From Treponema maltophilum ATCC 51939 (GTDB taxonomy: Bacteria > Spirochaetota > Spirochaetia > Treponematales > Treponemataceae): a DNA stretch of 64,000 bases. Both the position numbers and the translations under genes were made by a program. Below the pieces are notes generated by a model. The model was not told the DNA's origin. It did no database searches and saw only the letters and a list, made by a program, of their open reading frames with translations. Positions 22,637-31,422 of the stretch are shown here, piece after piece. Each line of letters starts with the position of its first letter. Within the stretch, counting starts at the first letter, position 1. Location of the stretch: assembly GCF_000413055.1 (NCBI RefSeq), contig NZ_KE332518.1:1613583-1677582 (forward strand), written 5' to 3'.

Positions 22637-23578
22637 ATGGATATTTTTCGGACTCTTGCAATCGGTATTGTAATCGGCATGGCAAACGTGATTCCCGGCG
22701 TTTCGGGAAGCACCATCGCGGTGGTTTTCGGCATTTACGGTAAATTTATTAACGCGATAACGCTGAACGTAAAAAAACTGCTGCACAACAAACGCTTCGT
22801 GCTGCCGATCGTTGCGGGCATGGCATCGGGCGTGCTGATTTTCAGCAAGATCATAACCGTGCTGTATGAAAGATTTCCCGTACAGACGAATTTTTTCTTT
22901 ACGGGTTTGATTATCGGCAGCATTCCGATGCTTACAGTCCTTGCGACAAAAACGAAAACGGGCGCGAAAATCGAAAAATCCGCAGTCGCCTCCATTGTAT
23001 TCTGCGCGATTATCGGAATCGCCGTGATGATTTTGTTTTCCGTAATCGAATCGTCGTTCGGCACTTCACAAAGCATAGGCGGGCCGCTTCCCGCTTTTTC
23101 GGTAAAACTCGCCTTATTGATTTTTATCGCAGGTCTTTTGGGTGCGGTGGCGATGATCGTGCCGGGTATTTCCGGCTCGCTTTTAATGCTCATTATGGGC
23201 GTGTATCCGATCGTCATAAAAAGCATACCCGCGCTTTTCGTACCGGAAACTTTTTTGCACGCGCTTGTTCTGCTTCTTCCGAACGGAGTCGGCGTGCTTT
23301 CAGGACTTTTAATCGGCGCGAACGCGGTAAAAAAACTTTTGGAAAAAGCGCCGAACCACACCTATGCCGTGATCCTCGGACTTTTGTGCGGCTCGGCTTT
23401 GAACATCTGCCCGCTCACAAAACATATATTTACCGGCGGCTTTTTACAGTCCCTTTCCGGTTTTGCAAGCGTTCCGTCGATCGTATCTTCGGCGGCGGCA
23501 TTGGCTCTCGGAGGAGCCATGGCGTTTTTAAGCTCGAAGTTTTCGCCCGCAGAAGAACCTTCCGAGCGGCCTATTTAA
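22637..23578 (+). CDS. popT: DUF368 family membrane protein, probable undecaprenyl-phosphate (C55-P) translocase
   Basis: A 313-residue polytopic membrane protein of the DUF368 family. Members (PopT) have been identified as flippases that return undecaprenyl phosphate to the cytoplasmic face, recycling the carrier for cell-wall and glycan synthesis. The two internally repeated signatures are clear: GMANVIPGVSGSTIAVVFGI near the N-terminus and AMIVPGISGSLLMLIMGVYP near residue 175. About nine hydrophobic segments are visible. The ATG has no Shine-Dalgarno sequence; TGATAGAAT (22622-22630) leaves 6 nt, suggesting a leaderless mRNA. Its end overlaps the convergent GT8 gene by 8 bp. The symbol is given by family. 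Confidence 0.87.
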   Translation: MDIFRTLAIGIVIGMANVIPGVSGSTIAVVFGIYGKFINAITLNVKKLLHNKRFVLPIVAGMASGVLIFSKIITVLYERFPVQTNFFFTGLIIGSIPMLTVLATKTKTGAKIEKSAVASIVFCAIIGIAVMILFSVIESSFGTSQSIGGPLPAFSVKLALLIFIAGLLGAVAMIVPGISGSLLMLIMGVYPIVIKSIPALFVPETFLHALVLLLPNGVGVLSGLLIGANAVKKLLEKAPNHTYAVILGLLCGSALNICPLTKHIFTGGFLQSLSGFASVPSIVSSAAALALGGAMAFLSSKFSPAEEPSERPI

Positions 23579-24404
23579 AATCGCGCTCGAACCTCGTTTT
23601 TTGATATACGTATTCATAGAGGATATCGTCGAAATTTTCGTAGCCGAATTTTTTATGAACTTTCGTGATGTGCCACTGCTTTATGTTTTCGATGTGGGGA
23701 TACGGAAGCCAAAAAAGGCGCTGTGAAAAATGGCGGATTACGGTGTTTTTGTAAAGGAATTTTTGATCGTTGAACCGCTGCGAAAGTATTTTTTTTCTGA
23801 CCGTGCTGCGTATAATCGCGCTTTCGTCGGCAAATGTCAGTTTTTTTGTTTTTATGAGTTTTCGGCTTTTTTCAAAGAGTCCGGTTTCGCGGCATTTTTT
23901 CATATTGAACAGCAACACGCCCGCGTTTATAAAATTCGGATGTACAAGAAACTTTCCGTAGTGATCTCGTGAAGCCGCGTACTCGTAACCTTCAATGTCC
24001 GTGTTCCACAGGAGGTCTATGTCGCGGTTAAAAAGAAGGTCGATGTCGAGGTACAGGAATTTTTCGGGAATCCGCGGTTCCATGTCCGCAAAAAGCCGTA
24101 TGAGCGTGTACGGCGAACAATAGCAGCCTTCGTTCGGGCATAAGGCGAATTCTTTTTCGTATGTTTCGGTAACATCGATTTTTACGACGGAATGTTCGGG
24201 ATTGTATGACTTTGCAAGTCCGTCAAGAAACTCCGCCTGTGCATCGCCGAGCGCCGTGTAGTCCGCCTTGAGCCGGGTAAGGTTCATCGTGAATATGTAA
24301 AAGCGTATCCCTTCCTTCGAAGCGCTTCTTTTGAATATTGAAAGCATCGTCGTCATCATGCCGTCAAAAACCTTAGCGTTTCCGCAAAACAGTATGCTTT
24401 TCAT
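23571..24404 (-). CDS. GT8 family glycosyltransferase
   Basis: A 277-residue GT-A fold glycosyltransferase of family 8 (galactosyl/glucosyl transferases using nucleotide sugars with retention). The DxD metal-binding motif is FLYLDIDLLFNRDI near residue 120, and NFINAGVLLFNMKKCRE is the family NAGV motif. The C-terminal IENIKQWHITKVHKKF resembles the HxxGxxKPW region only weakly. It is the third gene of a compact minus-strand cluster (fusion, acyltransferase, this) spaced 8-20 bp. It probably builds a membrane glycolipid or surface glycan with its neighbours. Confidence 0.88.
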   Translation of the reverse strand: MKSILFCGNAKVFDGMMTTMLSIFKRSASKEGIRFYIFTMNLTRLKADYTALGDAQAEFLDGLAKSYNPEHSVVKIDVTETYEKEFALCPNEGCYCSPYTLIRLFADMEPRIPEKFLYLDIDLLFNRDIDLLWNTDIEGYEYAASRDHYGKFLVHPNFINAGVLLFNMKKCRETGLFEKSRKLIKTKKLTFADESAIIRSTVRKKILSQRFNDQKFLYKNTVIRHFSQRLFWLPYPHIENIKQWHITKVHKKFGYENFDDILYEYVYQKTRFERDFK

Positions 24405-24412
24405 GATTGCTC

Positions 24413-25210
24413 CTATATGCCTGTACGTTCAGGCTTTTCTTTTTTGATGTACGTAACGATTTCAACATCGTTAAGAGCGCTTCTTCGGCACATCGCGTTG
24501 TACACTTCGTCCCGCAGTTTGCGCCGGCGTTCCTTCGGCGAAAGATGTTCGTCGGCAAAAAAAGGACCGTCGACATAGGTGAGCATTTTCGGATTTTCGG
24601 AAAAGCGGCGCTTTTTATAGACGTTCGTAAAGCAAAACACCGGGCAGCCGTAGTCGACCGGATACTTAAACGAAACGTCCGTAAACGGGCGGATTTTCGT
24701 ATAAAACGGCCAAATATGAGCTTCAGGATATATGTAAATGCTTTTGTTGTGTTCGACATGATATTTTACGGTTTCGATGAAATTTTTCATCGCAGAAAAA
24801 TTATCGGGCAAAGGGAGTGCTCCGAGATAGGGCATTATCTTTCCCCATACCGGCATTGAAACATTGTTCGGGTGAACAATTACAAAAGCCTGCTGCGGAA
24901 AACTCACAAAGGTCGGCACAAGCGGATCGGCAAACACATTCGTGTGGTTTCCGTATACGAACATGGGCCCTTTTTTGTATTTTTTTAAGACGGAACGGTT
25001 CAGTATTCGGTGGCGGAATGCGAGTTTAAGATAGAGAACGGCGATGGGCTGGGCGATAATTCGGTGAAGGAAAAAGCGCTTTGCTTTCCATAAAAAAGTT
25101 TTCCCGCCGTAGTCGTAGTGTTCGTCAATCGGGCGGGGCTGTATAACAGCGGTTGAAAATTCATCGCGGAGTTCGTCGGAATAATAGACGATCTTTTTTA
25201 TCTCTGCCAT
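24413..25210 (-). CDS. PlsC-like lysophospholipid acyltransferase
   Basis: A 265-residue acyltransferase of the LPLAT (PlsC) superfamily, which transfers fatty acyl groups to glycerolipid or sugar acceptors at the membrane. Motif I is VYGNHTNVFADPL; the His-Asp spacing is five residues rather than the usual four, which is unusual. The YIYPEAHIWPF segment takes the place of the FPEG motif. A hydrophobic patch (AQPIAVLYLKLAF) may anchor it. It sits 20 bp after the GT8-acyltransferase fusion and 8 bp before the stand-alone GT8. Its C-terminal domain organisation resembles the fused domain next door, so the two probably arose by duplication. Confidence 0.85.
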   Translation of the reverse strand: MAEIKKIVYYSDELRDEFSTAVIQPRPIDEHYDYGGKTFLWKAKRFFLHRIIAQPIAVLYLKLAFRHRILNRSVLKKYKKGPMFVYGNHTNVFADPLVPTFVSFPQQAFVIVHPNNVSMPVWGKIMPYLGALPLPDNFSAMKNFIETVKYHVEHNKSIYIYPEAHIWPFYTKIRPFTDVSFKYPVDYGCPVFCFTNVYKKRRFSENPKMLTYVDGPFFADEHLSPKERRRKLRDEVYNAMCRRSALNDVEIVTYIKKEKPERTGI

Positions 25211-25229
25211 AAGTCAAAAAACACAGGTA

Positions 25230-27020
25230 TCATTCCGCATAGGAAAGCGGTTTGCCGTATACGGATTCATACACTTCTTTCCAGACTTCATAATTTCTGT
25301 CCTTCATATACTCGACATTTTGTTTTACGGAAAGGCCGGCCTTCGGATAGATCGGCGGCAAAATGTGAACCGTATACTCCTGCACCGGGAAACCGAAGCC
25401 GTCCAAGCGGTCGGAATCTTCCATAGTTATGAACATCGGAATGACGGGAGAGTTGTTTTCGGCGGCGAAACGGTATGCGCCGGGCGTAAGCGGGCGCGGC
25501 TTTTTGTAGTTCCACCACATCGCCTGCTCGGGATAGATGAGAATTTGCCTTCCTTGCGAAAGATAGGTTTTTACCGCCGCCATAAAGTTTTTCATCGTCG
25601 AAGGCAGACTGCTTAAAGGCATGGTGTTGCAGTGCTTAAACAAAAAACCGTAAAATCCCGGAAAATTCGTATAGTTTCCCTCACGGCACACCTTTACCAA
25701 TTCCCGATGATAGACGTGCTTTTCTATCGCCTTGTATACGGCAAAATTGTCCATGGGATTGAAGTGGTTGCACGTGATTATCGCGCCGGTTCTTTTCAGC
25801 GGAATATAGTTTTCAAGCCCGCGAACTTCTTTTATAACCATTTGCCCCGATTTCATAAGGCGGTTAATATGGCGGCGCGCGAGCATATTCGCAAACTTCA
25901 TCCACAGTTTGCTGGAAATCTTTTTATTCAGATAGTCGACCATTTCGGGGCGGAGCGGAACGGTCGGCGGATCCGGCTCGACGTCCTCGGCAAAACGACC
26001 CTCCCTTTCGTAGGCTTTTATCTTTTCTACGATCGCAAGGCGCTCGGGATTCCGTCCGGCGTTCGCCCGGTTTACCGTGTTCCGATAATTGTCGGGATCG
26101 TTCGTGTCTTCAATCGCCATCCGTTTGAGTTTTTCAAACGCTTCGGCGTCGCGTTTTTTTTGTTCGGCACCGTAGGAAGCTTTAACTTTTAAGATTTCCT
26201 CATAAAAGGGAGTTCGTTCGGCGCATTTCCAAAAACAGTCCGCGTACAGAACGTTGTCGTAGTGCCACGGTTTCCAGTCTATTTTGTAGTGAATTATCTT
26301 TAAGTTCTTTTCATCAAAGCCTTCGGTTTTATAAGCGGACTTGTTCCAGCCCACATCGAGCCATGTAATCTTGTCCTTGCACAGCACATTCAGATAATCC
26401 TCGTCCTGAGTAACTCTGAACGTAAAGCGGTTCATAAGCGAGATGAATTTTTCTTCAATATTTTCTTCGCGGTATTTTTTTGCATTTATAAGAAGCACCC
26501 CCGCACTGAAGTACTTTTCCCGCCGAATGCCGAGCGCCTTTTCCACATACGTTCCGAATACATCGAAAGACTGCATAACCTCTTCGATCGCAGCCCCGAC
26601 AAGATTGTCGCCCACATCGATATTATAAAGTTCGGAAATATCGCCTGTCACCACAAGGTCGCTGTCGAGGTAAATCACTTTGTCGTACTGAGGAAAAAAA
26701 CGCGGAATGAATATTCGGCAGTAGGTTTCCCTTGAATAATAATCGCGCAAATGAAAGGTGCCGGGCGTCTTTTCCATTTCTTCGCGCAAAGAAACGAATT
26801 CGACGGATGCGTTACCGCTCATCGTGTCGCGGCAGATATTTTTTATCCGTTCGGTATATTCATGATGAAGGTTCGTCGTTAAAACATAGACTTTATAGAA
26901 ATGCGCTGTTGAAGCATGTTCCAGCATTGACGCCAAAGCAACCGCCATGAACGGCGCGTAGTTGTTGTCCGTAGCGAAGAACACCGGAATTTCTTTTTTG
27001 CCAGCTGTGTTGTTGTGCAT
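25230..27020 (-). CDS. Fusion protein: GT8 glycosyltransferase plus PlsC-like acyltransferase
   Basis: A 596-residue two-domain protein. Residues about 10-280 form a GT8 domain (FFATDNNYAPFMAVALASML, DxD in VIYLDSDLVVTGDI, NAG-type motif FSAGVLLINAKKYRE, and IIHYKIDWKPWHY, the HxxGxxKPW-like motif). A charged linker (about 285-360) leads to an LPLAT domain (about 385-590) with the canonical HX4D motif CNHFNPMDN and ILIYPEQAMWW in place of FPEG. One polypeptide could therefore add a sugar and then an acyl chain. TGGTAGACT (extended -10) lies 9 nt before the start with no Shine-Dalgarno sequence. It heads the three-gene cluster. The product is unknown; a glycolipid is an inference. Confidence 0.88.
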   Translation of the reverse strand: MHNNTAGKKEIPVFFATDNNYAPFMAVALASMLEHASTAHFYKVYVLTTNLHHEYTERIKNICRDTMSGNASVEFVSLREEMEKTPGTFHLRDYYSRETYCRIFIPRFFPQYDKVIYLDSDLVVTGDISELYNIDVGDNLVGAAIEEVMQSFDVFGTYVEKALGIRREKYFSAGVLLINAKKYREENIEEKFISLMNRFTFRVTQDEDYLNVLCKDKITWLDVGWNKSAYKTEGFDEKNLKIIHYKIDWKPWHYDNVLYADCFWKCAERTPFYEEILKVKASYGAEQKKRDAEAFEKLKRMAIEDTNDPDNYRNTVNRANAGRNPERLAIVEKIKAYEREGRFAEDVEPDPPTVPLRPEMVDYLNKKISSKLWMKFANMLARRHINRLMKSGQMVIKEVRGLENYIPLKRTGAIITCNHFNPMDNFAVYKAIEKHVYHRELVKVCREGNYTNFPGFYGFLFKHCNTMPLSSLPSTMKNFMAAVKTYLSQGRQILIYPEQAMWWNYKKPRPLTPGAYRFAAENNSPVIPMFITMEDSDRLDGFGFPVQEYTVHILPPIYPKAGLSVKQNVEYMKDRNYEVWKEVYESVYGKPLSYAE

Positions 27021-27078
27021 AATCCATTAAGTCTACCACGAATTGTGAAATCTGTGCAATAGACGGATGTACTTCTGT

Positions 27079-27387
27079 CAGAGCTTCAGCGTGAACTAAA
27101 ATCAATAAAAGAAACTACCTACTCACGAAAGGATACGTGAAAAAAGAGGGCGCTCAGGCAATTCGCTTCGCTCATAAGCCATTCACGTCCTCTTTTTTCA
27201 CGCATTTCTCATAAGCATATTTTCTTTTAGGCTCTTTAGTCCGCCAAAGTTCTGTCCGCGTAAATCGCGAAGGAAGAATTTCCGAGCTGAACTCTACTTG
27301 AATCATTCACAATCCGCACAATTTAGGCTCAATATATTTCATCTTTTTTGTCTTACGCTATACCAATCTTTTCATGCTGAAGACCTG
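27079..27387. mobile_element. MITE-like element A (ISAs1-type ends)
   Basis: A 309-bp non-coding element. The left end CAGAGCTTCAGCGTGAA (27079-27095) and the right end TTCATGCTGAAGACCTG (27371-27387) are imperfect inverted copies matching the ends of the insertion sequence at 42220. Flanks GTACTTCT and GTGCTTCC look like a decayed target duplication. Inside is a hairpin with a perfect 14-bp stem, CGTGAAAAAAGAGG (27136-27149) with its complement (27189-27202). The whole element aligns in reverse orientation with element B (31423-31711). No open frame is convincing. Confidence 0.75.
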
Positions 27388-27460
27388 GTGCTTCCCGCAT
27401 ACATTAGCCGGGTATTCTTCCCCTCTTTAAATAAATCGAAAATTTGTGTATTCTGCAGCA

Positions 27461-28300
27461 GTGAAAAAATCGGCAAAAATATCGGCGGTGCTGCTTTCCG
27501 CCCTTTTGGTGTTTCAGGCGTCGGCAAAAGAATTCCGCTCCGAAGAAAATGCGCTTGTTCAAAAAATATTCGACTTCAGGCTCAGCCTCAGAACATCGGA
27601 TACCGAAGACGAATGCATCGAAAAAATCATCGCATACCGCACTTCAATCTCCGACGAAATAAAAGCCTTTTCCGAAGAAGCGCGGCTCACCTGCACCAAC
27701 ATGCTTGCAACGGCGCACTACAACTGCGAATATGCCAAAGACATGAAATCCCCGAACATGGAAAAAATTCTGCGCCCCCAGTACGAAAAAATTACGCAAT
27801 TCACCCGGGCAAACGAAGGTACCGATTTGAATCCGTGGTTCATCCTCACTTCGGCGGACGTGCTGAATTCTATGATGCAGTTTTTGCCGCAAGCGGAATC
27901 CGTAAAAATCGGGCTGCAGGAAAAAAAGGACTACGCCGACATTATTGCAAAAAATCCCGATATGAGTTTCGCCTACACGCTTTCCGGCTGGTGGTATTAT
28001 TACGCCCCCGCAGTCGGCGGCGGAAGCAAAAAACTTTCAAAAGATTTTTTTATCGCCGCGCTTACACATGCAAAAAGCGGCTACGACAAGTTCTACGGGA
28101 ACATCAATTTGGCGCAGTTTTATTTTGAAGAAAAAAATACGGCCGAATGCGACAGGCTTATGGATGAGGCGGAAAAAATTCTTTCGGGAACACGATATGT
28201 AAAATTTCTAAGACGCATAAACGCACTCGGCTATTCGCTTTTCGACTACAACATGAATTCGCGGCGGGATAAAATAAACCGAAAATTGGCGAATCAGTAA
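27461..28300 (+). CDS. Periplasmic TPR-like protein (TatT-type)
   Basis: About 279 residues with a signal peptide (MKKSAKISAVLLSALLVFQA, cleavage near SAK). The mature part is helical. The segment GWWYYYAPAVGGGSKKLSKD resembles the repeat of TatT-like proteins, the TPR proteins associated with TRAP transporters in treponemes, which have a conserved YY-P-GG stretch; YGNINLAQFYFEEKNTAECD and a final helical repeat follow. No transporter genes are adjacent, so the role is open. The start is taken as GTG 27461 because it begins the signal peptide and lies 6 nt after TATTCT (27449-27454). GTG 27446 is an alternative. Confidence 0.78.
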   Translation: MKKSAKISAVLLSALLVFQASAKEFRSEENALVQKIFDFRLSLRTSDTEDECIEKIIAYRTSISDEIKAFSEEARLTCTNMLATAHYNCEYAKDMKSPNMEKILRPQYEKITQFTRANEGTDLNPWFILTSADVLNSMMQFLPQAESVKIGLQEKKDYADIIAKNPDMSFAYTLSGWWYYYAPAVGGGSKKLSKDFFIAALTHAKSGYDKFYGNINLAQFYFEEKNTAECDRLMDEAEKILSGTRYVKFLRRINALGYSLFDYNMNSRRDKINRKLANQ

Positions 28301-28307
28301 AACCGCA

Positions 28308-28333
28308 CAACGGCGAAAGCGATAACATACAAA
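28308..28333 (+). repeat. Short dispersed repeat, copy 2
   Basis: Near copy of 22559-22583 (ACGGCGAAAGCGATAACAT followed by ACAA), again just after a plus-strand gene end. Confidence 0.5.
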
Positions 28334-28380
28334 TTATTTCTTCGGTCGAATTCGACTGAACGTGCGAAAATAAAATATTT

Positions 28381-29967
28381 TTATCGTTTTTTGCCGAATA
28401 TCCGGTAATTCATCCACGGAAAAAGCGGAAAATCTTTTTCGGTACGCGTAAGCCATTCGGTGCTTATACTGTTCGAACCGAGCGAATCGTAGACAACGGA
28501 AAATCCGTGAATGCAGTATTTGAAAATCTCGGCGGCGTAATCGGCGTTCACTCCGGCATTCAGCATGCGCGGCCAGTCGGCGCTTTGCGCGACAAGCACT
28601 TGTTTTGCCGCAAGGTTCAAACAGCGTTCTTTTAACCCGCTGTCGGCGGAAAAGCGTTCGGCAAGATCGACCATGCGTTCGGCGGCTTTCAGCGCGTAGC
28701 GGAGAATCCACCCGTTCGATTTGTCCAGCAGATTTTCGGCATAGCCGGAACCTTCGGCGGCACTCATAAAGGGCGTTATTTTTTGCATGTCGCTTTGTTC
28801 GGGAAGGATGCGCGAATAAGACGCGCACGCAATATCGGTGCGGCTTGCCGCCTGACGGAAAACCTGTTCGAGCCAATCGACGCCTTCGTACCAGATTTGC
28901 CCCAAATCGCGCGCGTCGAAGATGCAGGCAAGAGAAACCGGTTTTTTGCCGAGTTCGGAAAAAGCCTGATCGAGGCATTCGGCCTTTGTATTTAAAAACG
29001 TTTCGGCGTCGAGGACGGTTTGCTTTGCGGCGGCGGATGAGCTGTACACGGTTTCCGTATCTTTTTGCGACCAATATTTAAAGCCGGTTGCGCAGCGCTC
29101 TTTTTGTCCCTGCAATAAAACATCCAAATCGTCCGCGGGAAACTCAAAACCGATGTCGCGGTTTTGGTTGCGGTATACTTCGTTTTTGGCAAAGCCGCCG
29201 CTGACCGCCGAGCGCGTTTTCGGGTCGCGGGCAAATACGGCAAGACCGTTGCGCACGAGAGCGGGCGAAAAGATGCCGTTTTGCGGAAGTGGTTCGGAAA
29301 ACAAAAAGCCGTGGGTGTCGAGCACGGTATACGAAAAACCGTATTTGCGGATATTTTTTTCAAGACCGTCGGTATAGCCCATCGCCGGAAGCCAAAAGCC
29401 TTCGGGCACGGAACCGAAGTAAGTGCGGTGCGATATAAGACCCGCTTCAATTTGGGCGTCGACGGCTTCGTTTAATTCGCGGTAATGCGGTAAAAAGCAT
29501 GAAGTTGCGGCCGTCGCCAAAAATTCCACATTGCCCGATGCGGCAAAAGCGGCAAATTTGGGCAGCAAGAGGCCGCCGCATTCGTCGGCAAAAAAGCTTT
29601 TCGTTTGCTTCAGCCGTTTAAGATAGGATTTTGACAAAGACGAAAAACCGGCCGTATGTTTTGTGCGCTCAATTTCCCGTTCGCCCAGAGCGATTAAGCG
29701 TTCGAGCCATAAACCGTATTCTTCCTGCACGGCCGGATCGTCCCAAAGGGCGCACAGAGTCGGACTTAAAACGAGCGACAGCGCAAACGGAACCTTGTCT
29801 TTTGCGAGGCGTTCCATCATTTTTAAAAGCGGAATGTACGTGTCGGTAATCGCCGGAAAAAGCGTATTTTGCCAAATAGCGGGAATATCTTTTTGCATGC
29901 AGCGCGTATAAGCCTGATTTGCAACCAAAGTTATGACAAGCTGTTTTTTTGTTTTATTATGCCGCAT
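28381..29967 (-). CDS. Degenerate GH57-family protein (glycogen branching enzyme-like), probably catalytically inactive
   Basis: A 528-residue protein with the fold signatures of family GH57 alpha-glucan enzymes: GFWLPAMGYTDGLEKNIRKY, SYTVLDTHGFLF, and CIFDARDLGQIWYEGVDWLE. In active GH57 enzymes the first motif is GxWLPE with the Glu as nucleophile; here it is Ala. The N-terminal HAHLP motif is replaced by TLVANQAY, and the FDxExFGHWW motif becomes FDARDLGQIW, keeping only the Asp. It may have a regulatory or binding role in glucan metabolism. It starts 2 bp after the DUF4912 gene, a common neighbour of GH57 genes. Confidence 0.82.
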   Translation of the reverse strand: MRHNKTKKQLVITLVANQAYTRCMQKDIPAIWQNTLFPAITDTYIPLLKMMERLAKDKVPFALSLVLSPTLCALWDDPAVQEEYGLWLERLIALGEREIERTKHTAGFSSLSKSYLKRLKQTKSFFADECGGLLLPKFAAFAASGNVEFLATAATSCFLPHYRELNEAVDAQIEAGLISHRTYFGSVPEGFWLPAMGYTDGLEKNIRKYGFSYTVLDTHGFLFSEPLPQNGIFSPALVRNGLAVFARDPKTRSAVSGGFAKNEVYRNQNRDIGFEFPADDLDVLLQGQKERCATGFKYWSQKDTETVYSSSAAAKQTVLDAETFLNTKAECLDQAFSELGKKPVSLACIFDARDLGQIWYEGVDWLEQVFRQAASRTDIACASYSRILPEQSDMQKITPFMSAAEGSGYAENLLDKSNGWILRYALKAAERMVDLAERFSADSGLKERCLNLAAKQVLVAQSADWPRMLNAGVNADYAAEIFKYCIHGFSVVYDSLGSNSISTEWLTRTEKDFPLFPWMNYRIFGKKR

Positions 29968-29969
29968 AT

Positions 29970-30653
29970 TTAATCATCCGAAGAAAAAGACTGTCTGTGC
30001 TCATTGTATTGCGAGCGGATTAAATCCGGCAAACCGGATAAAGCCAAAACGGCCGGAAAGTTTTTACGCAACGAAATCGAACTGATATCGGGATGACGGT
30101 ACGGAATCGGGATACGCCCGGATTGACACAGCTCCATGGGGCGGCGCTCGGAAAATTCGGCAATCAAATCTGCCCTGAGCATGCAGCTTCCGGAAGACAG
30201 CAGTACAAACTGCTCGCGGTCTTCGTCTTCGACCGATATGTCGAACACGTCGCAGGGGCTTTTATCGCTTTCTTTTTTAAAATACGAAATGCGCAGCACA
30301 AAGGATTTAAACGAACTTTCCTTTGTCGCGGCCGAAAAATCGGAACGATTTATGTCCCAATATACATAGCACCAGGCGGGGTTGCGCAAAACGGCCGTTA
30401 TTCTGTTTTCATTGTACGACGACGGCAAATCGAGCGCCTTGTTTGAAACGCTTTCCGCTGCGGCGCCCGGTATGTCGCGCAGATCGGAGGCTCGCGCCCG
30501 TTCGTCTTCGACCGCCGCTTCAAGCAATTCGGCGATAACAAAACGCCGCGTTAAATCTTCGGGGATGTCGATACCGTATTCTTCGGCCAAATCGTTCAAA
30601 TCGGCCGAAGATAAAGTTTCAAGATACGATCTTGTTATATCAGCTCTCTCCAT
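29970..30653 (-). CDS. DUF4912 domain protein
   Basis: A 227-residue cytoplasmic protein. The N-terminal 50 residues (YLETLSSADLNDLAEEYGID) look like a small SAP/Rho-N-type helical domain. Residues about 85-210 carry the DUF4912 signature ITAVLRNPAWCYVYWDINRS, followed by beta-strand-rich sequence. The function is unknown; the family often accompanies GH57 enzymes and glucan metabolism. TTGATA (30685-30690), a 17-bp gap and TAACAT (30662-30667) lie upstream, with 8 nt to the ATG and no Shine-Dalgarno sequence. It is the first gene of the DUF4912-GH57 pair. Confidence 0.85.
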   Translation of the reverse strand: MERADITRSYLETLSSADLNDLAEEYGIDIPEDLTRRFVIAELLEAAVEDERARASDLRDIPGAAAESVSNKALDLPSSYNENRITAVLRNPAWCYVYWDINRSDFSAATKESSFKSFVLRISYFKKESDKSPCDVFDISVEDEDREQFVLLSSGSCMLRADLIAEFSERRPMELCQSGRIPIPYRHPDISSISLRKNFPAVLALSGLPDLIRSQYNEHRQSFSSDD

Positions 30654-30686
30654 AGCGCCACATGTTATCTATTTTTGACGATTCTA

Positions 30687-31364
30687 TCAAGTGCCGAAGC
30701 CCAAACGTGCGAGAGTTTCGCTCATAAAGCCGGGAAACGGCGCTTCAAGATACGGCGGCACATCCGCCTCGTTTACGCACTGTTCGGAAAAGTCGAGGCG
30801 GATCGCTGCGAGGTGCAGTCTTTTTATGCCGAAAGTTTTGCGCAAAAAACGGTTTAATTTAAAATCACCGTATTTATCGTCGCCGGCAATCGGCGTTTTT
30901 TGCCCCGCAAGATGAATGCGTATTTGGTGCATGCGCCCCGTGCCGAGCGTCAAATCAACGAGCGAAAAACAAAGGCGCATTCCGCCCTCTTCGATATCGG
31001 CTTGCCGACGGACACGGAAAAAAGTTTCGGCTTCTTTTACGTTCCCCTTATGCACAACGGGATCGTCGATGCGCCCCTTTTGCGAGGCGAACATTCCGGT
31101 ACACAAAGCGCAGTACCGTTTGCTTACCGAGTGAGAACCGATGAGCTTTGTCCATACGGCTGCGGCAGCGGGATTTTTTGCCGTTATCAAAAGCCCCGCA
31201 GTATCCTTATCCAAGCGGTGTACAAGGTAGACCTTGGCGCCCCGCTGTTCGGCAAGCAGCGTATCCACCGAAGTGCTTACCCCGGAACCGCCCTGCACCG
31301 CAAGACCCGACGGCTTGTTTATGACGCAAATATCATCGTTTTCGAATATAACGGGAATTTTCAT
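30687..31364 (-). CDS. RluA-family pseudouridine synthase
   Basis: A 225-residue RNA pseudouridine synthase of the RluA family, which isomerises specific uridines in rRNA or tRNA. The catalytic motif is YLVHRLDKDTAGLLITAK with the essential Asp, and GRMHQIRIHLAGQKTPIAGD is the second family motif. The N-terminal S4 domain found in RluC/RluD is absent; the protein starts directly with VIFENDDICVINKPSGL, as in the short RluA/YqcB-like forms. ATG 31364 was preferred over GTG 31373. Which uridine it modifies cannot be told from the sequence. Confidence 0.92.
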   Translation of the reverse strand: MKIPVIFENDDICVINKPSGLAVQGGSGVSTSVDTLLAEQRGAKVYLVHRLDKDTAGLLITAKNPAAAAVWTKLIGSHSVSKRYCALCTGMFASQKGRIDDPVVHKGNVKEAETFFRVRRQADIEEGGMRLCFSLVDLTLGTGRMHQIRIHLAGQKTPIAGDDKYGDFKLNRFLRKTFGIKRLHLAAIRLDFSEQCVNEADVPPYLEAPFPGFMSETLARLGFGT

Positions 31365-31412
31365 TTGTATCACATAATAGAATATTTACCGCTTTCAGTG
31401 AAGTCCCGCCGT

Positions 31413-31422
31413 GTTTTCCGAC
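31413..31422. repeat. Left target-site duplication of element B
   Basis: TGTTTTCCGA directly adjacent to the left end of element B. The identical 10 bp abuts the right end at 31712-31721. Confidence 0.85.
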
